From: JBMNSK01 sp050945155
GTDB lineage: Bacteria; Actinomycetota; Coriobacteriia; Coriobacteriales; Eggerthellaceae
Assembly (NCBI GenBank): GCA_050945155.1
Contig: JBMNSK010000025.1
Coordinates: 1-18,994, forward strand
Length of the DNA stretch: 18,994 bases
Direction: 5' to 3'
Each line of letters begins with the position of its first letter. The first letter of the stretch is position 1. A model generated the notes under the pieces. That model had not been told where the DNA came from and did no database searches. It saw only the letters and a list, made by a program, of their open reading frames with translations. The translations under genes were made by a program, and so were the position numbers. Positions 6,130 through 13,362 of the stretch are shown here, in pieces.

Positions 6130-6795
6130 TTAAAGCTCCCATGATGCAAGGAAGTGTTTCCACCATTCAGAGTCGTTCGGTCCATATTTTGCAAGGAGAT
6201 TTATCATCGATTCACGGTTGTCTGCTGGAATAGCCATGAGTTCTCGATACATGGCGTCCAGAGCCTCCTTCTCCGCAGAATCGAAGTTCTGTATTATCTC
6301 CTTCATCTCCTCAAGCGAGTAACTTTTTTGGTCGTCAAGGCATATCTGCGCACGAAATCGTGCAATCATTTGGTTTTCGAATGCTTCCTCGAAAGGTACT
6401 TCATGCAATGGGGCTAGGTTTAGTTCGTCAAATTTCGGAGCTGGTTCTTCTATTTCGGCTGCCATTTTTTGTGTTGCTTTGACAGGTTCTACTGTTCTTG
6501 ATTCGCACCGGTTTCCAACTTTAAGACATCTCAGCTTCAGTTTGCATCGTGCTGACGGATTTGCCGTTCTATGGTCATAGTACCCACATCCTTTGCATGC
6601 TTCTGAGATGCAGTTTATCAGCGCTACTGAGATAGAAATTTTCGAAGTTGCTTCATCGAAGTCAGATACATCAGCATAGGACATGTCAAACTCTCTGAAC
6701 TCTGTCAGTTTCTTCACCACGAACTCTACCGTGTTCTGATCCCCGGTAATAATTACATGGGCATCATGCAGAGAGCCGTCTGTATTGATATCCAT
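6130..6795 (-). CDS. Hypothetical cysteine-rich protein, unrecognised
   Basis: I do not recognise this 221-residue protein. Residues 1-60 look like a small alpha/beta domain (DAHVIITGDQNTVEFVVKKL, then KISISVALINC). A cysteine cluster follows: C62-x4-C67-x2-C70-x13-C84-x5-C90-x6-C97 with H75 between, which suggests a zinc or iron-sulphur site. An acidic, proline-containing linker (about 100-135) leads to a helical C-terminus rich in Glu, Met and Trp (ending WWKHFLASWEL). There is no signal peptide or membrane segment, so it is probably cytoplasmic. The start is ATG with AGGAA five bases upstream. It stands alone between the pilus-gene remnant and the thrC operon, with about 260 gene-free bases upstream, so it may be an accessory gene. 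The composition is coherent and the frame long, so I think it is real. Confidence 0.7.
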   Translation of the reverse strand: MDINTDGSLHDAHVIITGDQNTVEFVVKKLTEFREFDMSYADVSDFDEATSKISISVALINCISEACKGCGYYDHRTANPSARCKLKLRCLKVGNRCESRTVEPVKATQKMAAEIEEPAPKFDELNLAPLHEVPFEEAFENQMIARFRAQICLDDQKSYSLEEMKEIIQNFDSAEKEALDAMYRELMAIPADNRESMINLLAKYGPNDSEWWKHFLASWEL

Positions 6796-6826
6796 TCGAT
6801 TCCTATCTTTATTGTGTTCAATCGAA
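6794..6826 (-). promoter_or_regulatory. Hairpin over the start of the cysteine-rich gene
   Basis: In the mRNA, TTCGATT (complement of 6820-6826) can pair with AATCGAA (complement of 6795-6801) across an 18-base loop. The 3' arm covers the end of the ribosome binding site AGGAA, the spacer and the A of the start codon, so folding would hinder initiation. Confidence 0.35.
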
Positions 6827-7056
6827 AAGTTACGACGGTATTACTACTATGCTCAATTACTGCTTTTACCTATCTGAATCGGAAGTACGATAGAAATATT
6901 CTATACCTGGCAATATGAAACCGTCACCGTTTTTCCTTTTGTAGCGTCGGGACTAATCGTATGGCGATGACAAAAACCGGTAATATGCTGGGTGTGAGTG
7001 GACGAGTCGTTAAATGTGCCATTATGAGTAGAAAACAAAAACAGATTAATGTGTCC
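6827..7056. other. Gene-free stretch upstream of the cysteine-rich gene
   Basis: About 230 bases without a supported gene. It is AT-rich with several TA-rich hexamers that could serve as minus-strand promoters for the cysteine-rich gene, such as TTGCCA with TATCGT at 15-base spacing, all weak. No intrinsic terminator for the ModE-like gene was found. A plus-strand frame of about 55 codons starting at 6961 has no ribosome binding site and a composition unlike a protein. Confidence 0.3.
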
Positions 7057-7452
7057 CTACGCCATTGCGCGTGCGTAAAGTTTTTCTGCCTGTCGCTGCA
7101 AAGTCCTACTAATTTTGAGGTATGAGTCCAAAAGTTTTAGACAGGGTTCGGTAACTTCCGAACCGTTTGCGCCATTACGCTTTAAGAGGGCAAACCCCAG
7201 TGCGGTTTCCGCATCACGGACAAGACGCCAAGCTCTGTTGTAAGAAATACCAGCGCTTTTCGCTGCGGCGTTCAGCGATCCAAGCTCATGCACTCCAAGG
7301 CACAGCGCGGCAAGTTCTGGAGAAAAAACCATCGCGTCATCACGGTCAGGATTTTGCACCTCGAGCGTTATCCGAGGCTCAAAATTCTCAAGGGCAAGAA
7401 GTGCCCGCTCTTCAGGACTTAAGTCCTTTTTCTTTCGTCGTGGACGCGCCAC
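7057..7452 (-). CDS. ModE N-terminal-type winged-helix DNA-binding protein
   Basis: A 131-residue protein. A basic, charged N-terminus (MARPRRKKKD) is followed by a domain like the N-terminal DNA-binding part of ModE. The helix-turn-helix is LGSLNAAAKSAGISYNRAWRLVRDAE (about 57-82), matching the ModE pattern of G-S-x-x-x-A-A followed by G-x-S-Y-x-R-A-W. A wing (LLKRNGANGSEVTEP) and a C-terminal helix that should form the dimer interface follow. The molybdate-binding TOBE domains of full ModE are absent, so it may not sense molybdate. It starts with GTG (7450-7452), seven bases after the thrC stop, with AAGGA overlapping the end of thrC, so it is very likely co-transcribed and translationally coupled. 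The target genes are unknown. Confidence 0.75.
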   Translation of the reverse strand: MARPRRKKKDLSPEERALLALENFEPRITLEVQNPDRDDAMVFSPELAALCLGVHELGSLNAAAKSAGISYNRAWRLVRDAETALGFALLKRNGANGSEVTEPCLKLLDSYLKISRTLQRQAEKLYARAMA

Positions 7453-7458
7453 TTTTTA

Positions 7459-9015
7459 CTAATCCTTTTGTAAATTGCTTAAGAAGGCACACACTGCGTC
7501 TTCAATTGCTCCTTGGTTTCCATCGATTACTTCGGTGAAACGAATAGGAAGATCATCAAGCTCAGCTAAGCCCTGAGGAATACGAAGGCAACCAGTTTCG
7601 TCAGCGATAAGACGGTTGAGTTCACTTCCAGAAAGTGCTGCCACTTCATCAGGGAGTGGTTCTCCAGGAGCAATATCATGCAACGCGCGATATACGTTGT
7701 TTCCAAACTTTGCCCAATGCGCCGTGCTTGCAATAAGAACAGGGGTATTGTCTCGTAAATTCGATGCAACGCGACAGGCAACGGCGGTATGGGGGTCTAC
7801 CAGATAGTGGAACTCTTCATAGAAGTCTTTGATGGTACGCAGGCAGGTTGCACTATCAACCGAATCTGCTGCAAAAAGGGACTGAAGTCGCGCGAAGGTA
7901 TCCTGGTCAACACTGAAGCGCTTTTCTTCGCGCAGGTCCTTCATCCAACCCCTGATTGCTTCGTCATTGCGGCCGGTCAATTCATAGAGTTGGCGCTCTA
8001 AGTTTGACGAAACCAAAATGTCCATTGAAGGGGATGGGGTCAGAACAAACTGACGGTCTGAAATATCGTAGGTGCCGGTATTGATGAAGTCGGTGAGTAC
8101 GCGGTTTTCATTGCTGGCGCAGTAGAGCCAACGAATAGGCGTTCCCATGCGCTTAGCGTAGTAAGCAGCAAGGATGTTTCCGAAGTTTCCAGTCGGGACA
8201 CAAACGTCCAAATCATCTCCTGCCTCTAACTTGCCGTCGGCAACAAGCTGCGCATAGGCAGATACGTAATAAACAATCTGGGGAAGCAGCCGTCCCCAGT
8301 TAATGGAGTTTGCACTAGAAAGGGCAATGCCGAATTTGTCCAGAAGTTCTTGGGCAAATTCATGGTCATTAAAGACCTGTTTTGCACCTGTTTGGCAGTC
8401 GTCAAAGTTGCCGCGAACACCCCACACATGAACATTGTTTCCACGCTGGGTTGCCATCTGCTTGTATTGGATATCGCTTACGCCACCGTGCGGATACATA
8501 ACACCAATTGAAACGCCTGGCGCATTTTTGAACCCTTCAAGGGCTGCTTTTCCGGTATCGCCCGATGTGGCTACCAAAATCATAAATTCGTGGTCGAGGG
8601 TCCCGCGTTCACGAAGTGCTTCGGCGCTTGCACTAAAGAAGCGAGGCAGGCATTGCAGCGCCATATCCTTAAAAGCGGAGGTTGGTCCATGCCAAAGTTC
8701 AAGGACATGAGTGTTGGAGTTAAGGCTTGTAATCGGGCAGATAGCTTCATCATCGAAATTCGAGCTATAAGCTTCGCTCATAAGGGCATCAATTGTCTCA
8801 TCAGGCAAATCGACGGCAAATTTCTTATAAATCCAAGCAGCACGCTGTGCATAGGGGAGTTGAGCCAAGTGGCAAATTTCATCAAGGGTCAGCTCCGGGA
8901 TTTCTTCGGGGACATACAATCCTCCGCCAGGTGCAAGGCCGTTAATTACCGCTTGGGTAAACGGCACTGCGTTTTCATTAGCACCACGTGTGTCTTGGTA
9001 GAAATTTCGTTCCAT
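7459..9015 (-). CDS. thrC: Threonine synthase
   Basis: A 518-residue PLP enzyme that converts O-phosphohomoserine to threonine and phosphate, the last step of threonine synthesis, in the cytoplasm. The N-terminus MERNFYQDTRG and the following LAPGGGLYVPE are typical of the long threonine-synthase class. The PLP lysine is K116 in HGPTSAFKDMAL (109-120). A phosphate-binding loop is seen in VCVPTGNFGNILAAYYAKR, and the TSGDTGKAALEG motif is intact. The frame is open to 9093, but residues before M at 9015 do not fit the family, and the ribosome binding site AAGGGTGGA lies immediately upstream, so 9015 is chosen. The ModE-like gene follows at once. A perfect TATAAT (9056-9061) upstream gives a likely promoter. 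Confidence 0.95.
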   Translation of the reverse strand: MERNFYQDTRGANENAVPFTQAVINGLAPGGGLYVPEEIPELTLDEICHLAQLPYAQRAAWIYKKFAVDLPDETIDALMSEAYSSNFDDEAICPITSLNSNTHVLELWHGPTSAFKDMALQCLPRFFSASAEALRERGTLDHEFMILVATSGDTGKAALEGFKNAPGVSIGVMYPHGGVSDIQYKQMATQRGNNVHVWGVRGNFDDCQTGAKQVFNDHEFAQELLDKFGIALSSANSINWGRLLPQIVYYVSAYAQLVADGKLEAGDDLDVCVPTGNFGNILAAYYAKRMGTPIRWLYCASNENRVLTDFINTGTYDISDRQFVLTPSPSMDILVSSNLERQLYELTGRNDEAIRGWMKDLREEKRFSVDQDTFARLQSLFAADSVDSATCLRTIKDFYEEFHYLVDPHTAVACRVASNLRDNTPVLIASTAHWAKFGNNVYRALHDIAPGEPLPDEVAALSGSELNRLIADETGCLRIPQGLAELDDLPIRFTEVIDGNQGAIEDAVCAFLSNLQKD

Positions 9016-9048
9016 CAGTCCACCCTTAATCAAGCTCGAAGTGTACAT

Positions 9049-9145
9049 ATGACAGATTATATTCATGAAAGTATAACTCAGCGACCAGAGCATAAGTTCT
9101 CAGTCCCCTGTGGTAAAATATAACTGGTTTTATGGGGAGGTTTTT
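9049..9145. promoter_or_regulatory. Divergent promoters for thrC and the DtxR-like gene
   Basis: Minus strand: the consensus -10 TATAAT is at 9056-9061, with a thrC leader of about 34 bases. No clear -35 is visible. Plus strand: TAAAAT at 9114-9119 is a -10 candidate for the regulator gene, followed by GGGGAGG (9134-9140), a strong ribosome binding site. A near-palindrome around TTCATGAA (9062-9069 area) lies between the two -10 boxes. It could be an operator for the adjacent regulator, but this is speculative. Confidence 0.5.
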
Positions 9146-9526
9146 TTGGAAAAGATGTCAAAATCGAGCGAGGATTATCTCGAGGCCATCGTTATGCTGG
9201 GGGGCACCACGGAGGCTTCTGTGCGCTCGGTAGACATTGCCAACAAGCTTGACGTTTCCAAAGCTTCGGTCAACAAGGCAATTACCCTGCTCAAGGAGAA
9301 GGGTTATGTTGATCAGCCTTATTATGGGGACATTACGTTAACCGAGGAGGGTTACGAGTATGGTTCGGCTGTCCTATCAAGGCATCGTATGTTGTTTACC
9401 TTTATGACAAAAGCTTTGGGAATACCTGAGGACAGGGCCAACGACGAGGCTTGTCTTATGGAGCACGCCATCAGTGACGAATCTTTCGAAAAATGGCGTG
9501 ATTACATCAACAAGCTCAATCTTTAA
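9146..9526 (+). CDS. Short DtxR/MntR-family metal-dependent regulator
   Basis: A 126-residue winged-helix regulator that should repress metal uptake genes when bound to Mn2+ or Fe2+. The DNA-binding domain (about 1-70) has the recognition helix SKASVNKAITLLKEKGYV and wing. The dimer/metal domain runs to the end, with no SH3 domain as in DtxR. Candidate metal ligands are D10, E13, H80, C103, E106 and H107. D10 and E13 match MntR, while C103-x2-E106-H107 (DEACLMEH) matches DtxR/IdeR, giving a mixed site. I chose the TTG start at 9146 because GGGGAGG (9134-9140) is five bases before it. The in-frame ATG at 9155 is 14 bases away. No transporter gene is adjacent, so the targets are elsewhere, or possibly the divergent thrC operon. 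Confidence 0.85.
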   Translation: MEKMSKSSEDYLEAIVMLGGTTEASVRSVDIANKLDVSKASVNKAITLLKEKGYVDQPYYGDITLTEEGYEYGSAVLSRHRMLFTFMTKALGIPEDRANDEACLMEHAISDESFEKWRDYINKLNL

Positions 9527-9712
9527 AGGAAGTTTGCACAAAGGGTCAAAGTTTGGCTGGAACTTTCGGGGTAGGTTCCGTGAAAATTTTGCCATAATTT
9601 CTTAATAAAAGTGCACTTCATATCCTGTTTTCAGAGTGACTTGTGTTATTCTGAAATTGCTTCGAGCATTACACGAACTATTAAACACAGCACAATGCTA
9701 AGGAGCTTTCCA
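9527..9712. promoter_or_regulatory. Intergenic region with candidate promoter of the divisome gene
   Basis: These 186 bases carry no gene. GGAAC and GTTCC flank an 11-base loop near 9558-9578, and TGGC/GCCA can enclose it, but no T-run follows directly, so termination of the regulator transcript is uncertain. TG-T-TATTCT near 9643-9651 is an extended -10 candidate for the next gene, giving a leader of about 55 bases. AAGGAG seven bases before ATG 9713 is a clear ribosome binding site. Confidence 0.35.
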
Positions 9713-10969
9713 ATGCGGAATTCAAACATTGTTAGATTGGATACCACCAGGGGGTCGCGGTATTCTTCTACAGCTGTGCTCTCGCCTCGAAGTTCCGCAT
9801 CAAAAAGAGGATTCCAAGAGGTACGGGAAAGTCCTGTTCGCAGGACATCATCAAAGTCAAAAAATCGTCGTCGTTCTGAATCGTCTATGCAGAGCCGTTC
9901 TCGCGAACGTTCAAGTGTGCGTACGCAGTCCCATGCACGTCGACATTCAGAATCGTTCGGCTCACGCTCTTCTCGGTCTTCAAATGTGCGAAGAGGCGGA
10001 AACTCACGCAGGGCACATGAAGAGCGAAGACCACGGCGTCAGCCTGACGAATTCCAAATACTCAGCTTGGAGAGTTTGAGTCGGCGGAATTCGCAGACGA
10101 ATTACCGTAAATCTGCGGTAGGCGAGTCGACGCGTAATGCAAATGCGCGTACTGCTTCTCGGTTATCGCAGCGCCATTATTCGGTGCCTTATTACTATGC
10201 ACCAATGCCCGAGCCAAGCCCTCAGTCTCAGGAACGTATCGATACCCGGTATGACCGTCGGGGATCAGTGCGGTATTCCACGCAGTTTGAAGACTTTGAC
10301 GATTTCGAAAACGAAGCAGAAGGCGCCCGTCGCAACCGAGGAAGTCAGACTCCGAAGCGTTCTCGTTTTGAGCAACGCAAACATGACGCGAAGAAACGTC
10401 GGGCGGATAAAAAATTCGATAAACAGTTCGGTGGGGCAGATGCCCATAAGTCTGACGAGGGAGCACCGCGAGCGGCGGTTTACCAGTCTCGCGAGAGTTC
10501 AGCACATAGACGTGCGAACCGTTTGCAGACCGACAAGAAAAAGAAAGGCGTAAGGCTTCCGGCATTCGGTAGCTTTGCTATCGGTTCAAGCTCTCGTTCT
10601 ATTGTGGGAATTGCCGTTTCGATAATGATTGTCTTTACCTGCGCTTTCCTTTATACGCCGGCGCAGCAGTACTATCAGTCAATTCGCGAAAATGATCGAC
10701 TCGAGGCGGAATATACCGCCATTAACCAGCGTAATGATGAGCTGCAAGCCAATGTTGATACGCTTTCAACTTCTGAAGGTATGACCGACTACGTTCGTGA
10801 CCAATATGGATGGGTTCAAAGCGGAGAGAATACCGCAACTGTTCAGGGTATTGATGGGTCTGACTCAAATAGTGCTGCGCAAGTAAACACGAGTGTTTCG
10901 AGCGAGGAAGTCAAAGCCCCCGAAACCTGGTATTCACCCGTGTTAGACTTTATCTTCGGAGTGCAGTAG
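9713..10969 (+). CDS. DivIC/FtsB-like septum formation protein with long Arg/Ser-rich cytoplasmic tail
   Basis: A 418-residue protein. Residues 1-293 are a low-complexity, strongly basic region packed with R and S (many RS/SR pairs), with a short Tyr/Pro patch and an acidic patch (FEDFDDFENEAE). One membrane segment follows (about 296-315). An extracellular coiled coil (about 318-355) leads to the family block DYVRDQYGWVQSGE and a tail of about 40 residues. The second half is a typical DivIC/FtsB protein, which joins FtsL and FtsQ to activate septal wall synthesis. The family is usually 90-200 residues long, so the N-terminal part is an extension. The start is set by AAGGAG seven bases upstream. 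A ppx gene follows, as in many actinobacteria, supporting the assignment. Confidence 0.83.
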   Translation: MRNSNIVRLDTTRGSRYSSTAVLSPRSSASKRGFQEVRESPVRRTSSKSKNRRRSESSMQSRSRERSSVRTQSHARRHSESFGSRSSRSSNVRRGGNSRRAHEERRPRRQPDEFQILSLESLSRRNSQTNYRKSAVGESTRNANARTASRLSQRHYSVPYYYAPMPEPSPQSQERIDTRYDRRGSVRYSTQFEDFDDFENEAEGARRNRGSQTPKRSRFEQRKHDAKKRRADKKFDKQFGGADAHKSDEGAPRAAVYQSRESSAHRRANRLQTDKKKKGVRLPAFGSFAIGSSSRSIVGIAVSIMIVFTCAFLYTPAQQYYQSIRENDRLEAEYTAINQRNDELQANVDTLSTSEGMTDYVRDQYGWVQSGENTATVQGIDGSDSNSAAQVNTSVSSEEVKAPETWYSPVLDFIFGVQ

Positions 10970-11072
10970 GCACACCGAGCATAACGTGTGGTGTTCAGCT
11001 TTCAAAGCAGCTGGGCGCAACACGATGACCTTGCGTCGAAATTTCAGGAAATTTTAAAATCTGGGAGTCCTT

Positions 11073-12038
11073 ATGTCCGAAGCAAACAAGCAATTCAAAC
11101 CTGGTCGTTATGCCTCGATTGATATCGGTACGGTAACGTGCAGGATGCTTGTGGCTGATGTCGACAGCACCGGGGCGATGAACGAATTAGCGCGTGGTTA
11201 TACGATTTGCAACCTAGGTGAAGACGTTGATAAAACTGGCGTCCTCAAAGAAACAGCCATGCAACGTGTTATCGATGCGCTGAAAACCTTCAAAGAAAAG
11301 CTTGAGACCTTTGAACCCGCTGCAGGTGCAAAGATTCCTCTCACCGCGGTTGCAACGAGTGCAGCGCGCGATACGGCAAATGCTGAGGATTTTGTACGCC
11401 GCGTCGAAGAACTGGGAATTGATTTGCATGTTATTCCTGGTGAAAAAGAAGCCTCACTATCCTTCAAAGGCGTTTCAAAAGATTTTCCTGGTCAAAAAAT
11501 TGCGGTCGTTGATGTCGGCGGTGGTTCAACTGAGATTGTTTTAGGTAGTGCGCAGCAAGAGCCTTCTCGCATGCACTCTTTTAACATCGGTTGTCGTCGC
11601 GCAACGGAACGTTTCCTGCACTCTGATCCACCACGTCCGGAAGAAATGGACGAGGTACGCGCGTGGGTGCGAGACGAGATGCGGCCCTTCTTCCAAGATG
11701 TAATCAAAAGTGGTTTTCGCTTTGATACGCTCGTTGCTGTTGCAGGTACGGCAACCAGCGTTGTTGCCATGCACGAGAAAATGGAAGACTACGATTCATC
11801 GCGGGTTCATAAGACCGTTGTGGACAAAGACTATCTTCGAGAGGTTTTTGAAGAAGCCGCAGCACTTCCTTTAACTCAAAGAAAGAAGCTTCCTGGACTT
11901 GACCCCGGTCGTGCGCCCGTTATTGTGGCGGGTTTGCTTATACTGCAAGAAGTTTTAGACCTTGCCCAAGTTCAGTCGTTTACGGTTAGCGAGTCGGATA
12001 TTTTGCACGGAATCATACTTGATGCCGCGCACAACTGA
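11073..12038 (+). CDS. Ppx/GppA-family exopolyphosphatase / pppGpp phosphatase
   Basis: A 321-residue ASKHA-fold phosphatase that removes phosphate from polyphosphate or from pppGpp. Phosphate-1 motif: SIDIGTVTCRML (15-26). The conserved ATSAARD block follows at about 91. Phosphate-2 motif: VVDVGGGSTEIVLG. Adenosine-type motif: VAGTATSVVAM. The length fits the short actinobacterial Ppx group, which lacks the C-terminal HD domain. GGGAG lies five bases before ATG. It follows the DivIC-like gene after 103 bases with no clear terminator between, so they may share a transcript. Which substrate is preferred cannot be told from sequence, so no symbol is given. Confidence 0.9.
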   Translation: MSEANKQFKPGRYASIDIGTVTCRMLVADVDSTGAMNELARGYTICNLGEDVDKTGVLKETAMQRVIDALKTFKEKLETFEPAAGAKIPLTAVATSAARDTANAEDFVRRVEELGIDLHVIPGEKEASLSFKGVSKDFPGQKIAVVDVGGGSTEIVLGSAQQEPSRMHSFNIGCRRATERFLHSDPPRPEEMDEVRAWVRDEMRPFFQDVIKSGFRFDTLVAVAGTATSVVAMHEKMEDYDSSRVHKTVVDKDYLREVFEEAAALPLTQRKKLPGLDPGRAPVIVAGLLILQEVLDLAQVQSFTVSESDILHGIILDAAHN

Positions 12039-12049
12039 TATTCTTTTGG

Positions 12050-12071
12050 TACCATGTGGAAAGCCATGGTA
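12050..12071. repeat. Hairpin after ppx
   Basis: TACCATG (12050-12056) and CATGGTA (12065-12071) form a perfect 7-base stem with an 8-base loop, 12 bases after the ppx stop. There is no following T-run, so it is not a standard intrinsic terminator. It may protect the 3' end or stall polymerase. A second small stem, TGCAC/GTGCA, lies about 20 bases further on, before tRNA-Leu. Confidence 0.45.
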
Positions 12072-12141
12072 ATGGCTAGCCGTCGAATTGCGGTGCACTT
12101 GTTTGTGCATGAGCGCATCAAGGGTTTCTGAAGCGAAACGT

Positions 12142-12226
12142 GGGAGCGTGGCGGAATTGGCAGACGCAGCGGACTTAAAATCCGCCGCCTTCGGGCTTGA
12201 GGGTTCGAGTCCCTCCGCTCCTACCA
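12142..12226 (+). tRNA. tRNA-Leu (anticodon UAA)
   Basis: An 85-base class II tRNA. Acceptor stem GGGAGCG pairs with CGCTCCT (first pair G-U), followed by A and an encoded CCA (12224-12226). The D arm GGCGGAATTGGCAGACGC is typical of leucine tRNAs. The anticodon stem is GCGGA/TCCGC with loop CTTAAAA, so the anticodon is UAA. A long variable arm (CGCCTTCGGGCTTGA region) and the T loop TTCGAGT complete it. The polyprenyl synthase gene starts 39 bases later. Confidence 0.96.
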
Positions 12227-12265
12227 ATCAATCTGCAGGAATACATAACACCAAAATAGGAAGTC

Positions 12266-13315
12266 ATGAAAAAAGTCAGCGAAATCATTAACTTCGGACC
12301 CGAGGGCCCGCAAGACTTTGCAGACTACCTTAATGCCTATGCGTCCGATGTGGGCGAGGTAGTTAATTCTTACCTACCAAAAAGCGTTCATTCTGAAATT
12401 AACCGCTATCTTTACGACCCGCTGTTTGCGTACGGCGCAAATTACGGGAAGTGCCACCGGCCCCTTATTTGTTTTGCTGCCTGCCGTGCCGTAGGCGGGG
12501 ATGTCGATAAAGCTACGAGTGCGGCATCTGCCATTGAGCACTTCCATAACGCTGCTTTGATTCACGACGATATTGCAGATGAGTCTCATCTGCGTCGCGG
12601 TGTTGCATGTTTGCATATCACCGAGGGTATCGGAGCCGCCATCAACATGGGCGATTTAGCTCTTTCGCTGGTAAACGGAACCGTTGCGAAAGATCCGCTC
12701 TTAGATGATGCGCTAAAAGTGCGTGTCATTAGGGAGCTTGTCGACATGACACAGCGAACTATCGAAGGTCAGGCACTCGATATTGCTTGGGCACGTGATG
12801 GCCGTTTTGATCTTTCAACAGATGATTACTTGCTTATGGCCGAACACAAAACCGCTTTTTACTCCGGGGGTGTGCCGTTAGCCATTGGCGCCATCATCGG
12901 TGGAGGAACCGAGGAACAGATTGAGACCTTGCGTGCCTACGGTATGGATGCTGGCCTTGCTTTCCAAATCCAAGATGATTTGCTGAATTTAATCGGAACA
13001 AAGGAAAGCACGAAAAAAGATTTTCGCAGTGATATTACAGAGGGTAAGCGAACCTTAATGGTGGTGCATGCACTCGAACATTCTGCCCATGCCGACCGCC
13101 TCATAGAAATTCTTTCTTCCAAAACAACTGAACCTCAGGAGCTTGCGAAAGCAGTGGAAATTATGCAAGAAGCGGGAAGTCTTGACTATGCTCGCTCGTA
13201 TGCCGCTCATATCACCGATGAGTCGATAGCGCGTGTCTCCGAAGTCTTGCCAGAGTCAACTGCTCGGAACCTGCTTTTGTCCATGAGTAAGTTTTTCGTA
13301 AACCGTTTAAGCTAA
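12266..13315 (+). CDS. Polyprenyl diphosphate synthase
   Basis: A 349-residue trans-isoprenyl diphosphate synthase that adds isopentenyl diphosphate units to an allylic primer, for menaquinone side chains or lipid carriers. Seen in order: GKCHRP (61-66, the GKxxRP substrate site), first Asp-rich motif DDIAD (101-105) followed by LRRG, K195 in EHKTA, FQIQDD with second Asp-rich motif DDLLN (237-241), and the late FRSDITEGKRTL block. In the second motif the third Asp is Asn, a common variation that should still bind Mg. Small Ala residues just before the first motif (A96, A97) suggest a longer product than farnesyl, but this is weak inference. The ribosome binding site is AGGAA. It lies directly after tRNA-Leu on the same strand. 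Confidence 0.9.
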   Translation: MKKVSEIINFGPEGPQDFADYLNAYASDVGEVVNSYLPKSVHSEINRYLYDPLFAYGANYGKCHRPLICFAACRAVGGDVDKATSAASAIEHFHNAALIHDDIADESHLRRGVACLHITEGIGAAINMGDLALSLVNGTVAKDPLLDDALKVRVIRELVDMTQRTIEGQALDIAWARDGRFDLSTDDYLLMAEHKTAFYSGGVPLAIGAIIGGGTEEQIETLRAYGMDAGLAFQIQDDLLNLIGTKESTKKDFRSDITEGKRTLMVVHALEHSAHADRLIEILSSKTTEPQELAKAVEIMQEAGSLDYARSYAAHITDESIARVSEVLPESTARNLLLSMSKFFVNRLS

Positions 13316-13350
13316 TTTTGTTTAGGCGCTTTTCCTGAAATTTTTTGCGC

Positions 13351-13362
13351 TACTATGAGCCT
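13351..13362 (+). promoter_or_regulatory. -10 box directly before a start codon (leaderless gene)
   Basis: TACTAT (13351-13356) is followed by six bases and then ATG at 13363, so transcription should begin at the start codon. No ribosome binding site is present. This is the same spacing as for the DUF218 gene at 3754. The -35 region is poor. Confidence 0.45.

Noticed and set aside
6961..7126. About 55-codon plus-strand frame starting MAMTKTGNML
   Set aside because: No ribosome binding site, runs antisense into the ModE-like gene, and shows no domain or membrane pattern.
9110..9145. Upstream in-frame start for the DtxR-like gene
   Set aside because: It would overlap the -10 box and the ribosome binding site. 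The residues do not match the family.
10062..10565. 167-codon minus-strand frame inside the divisome gene
   Set aside because: It is antisense to the Arg/Ser-rich region, whose skewed codons keep the opposite strand open. No start signal is visible.
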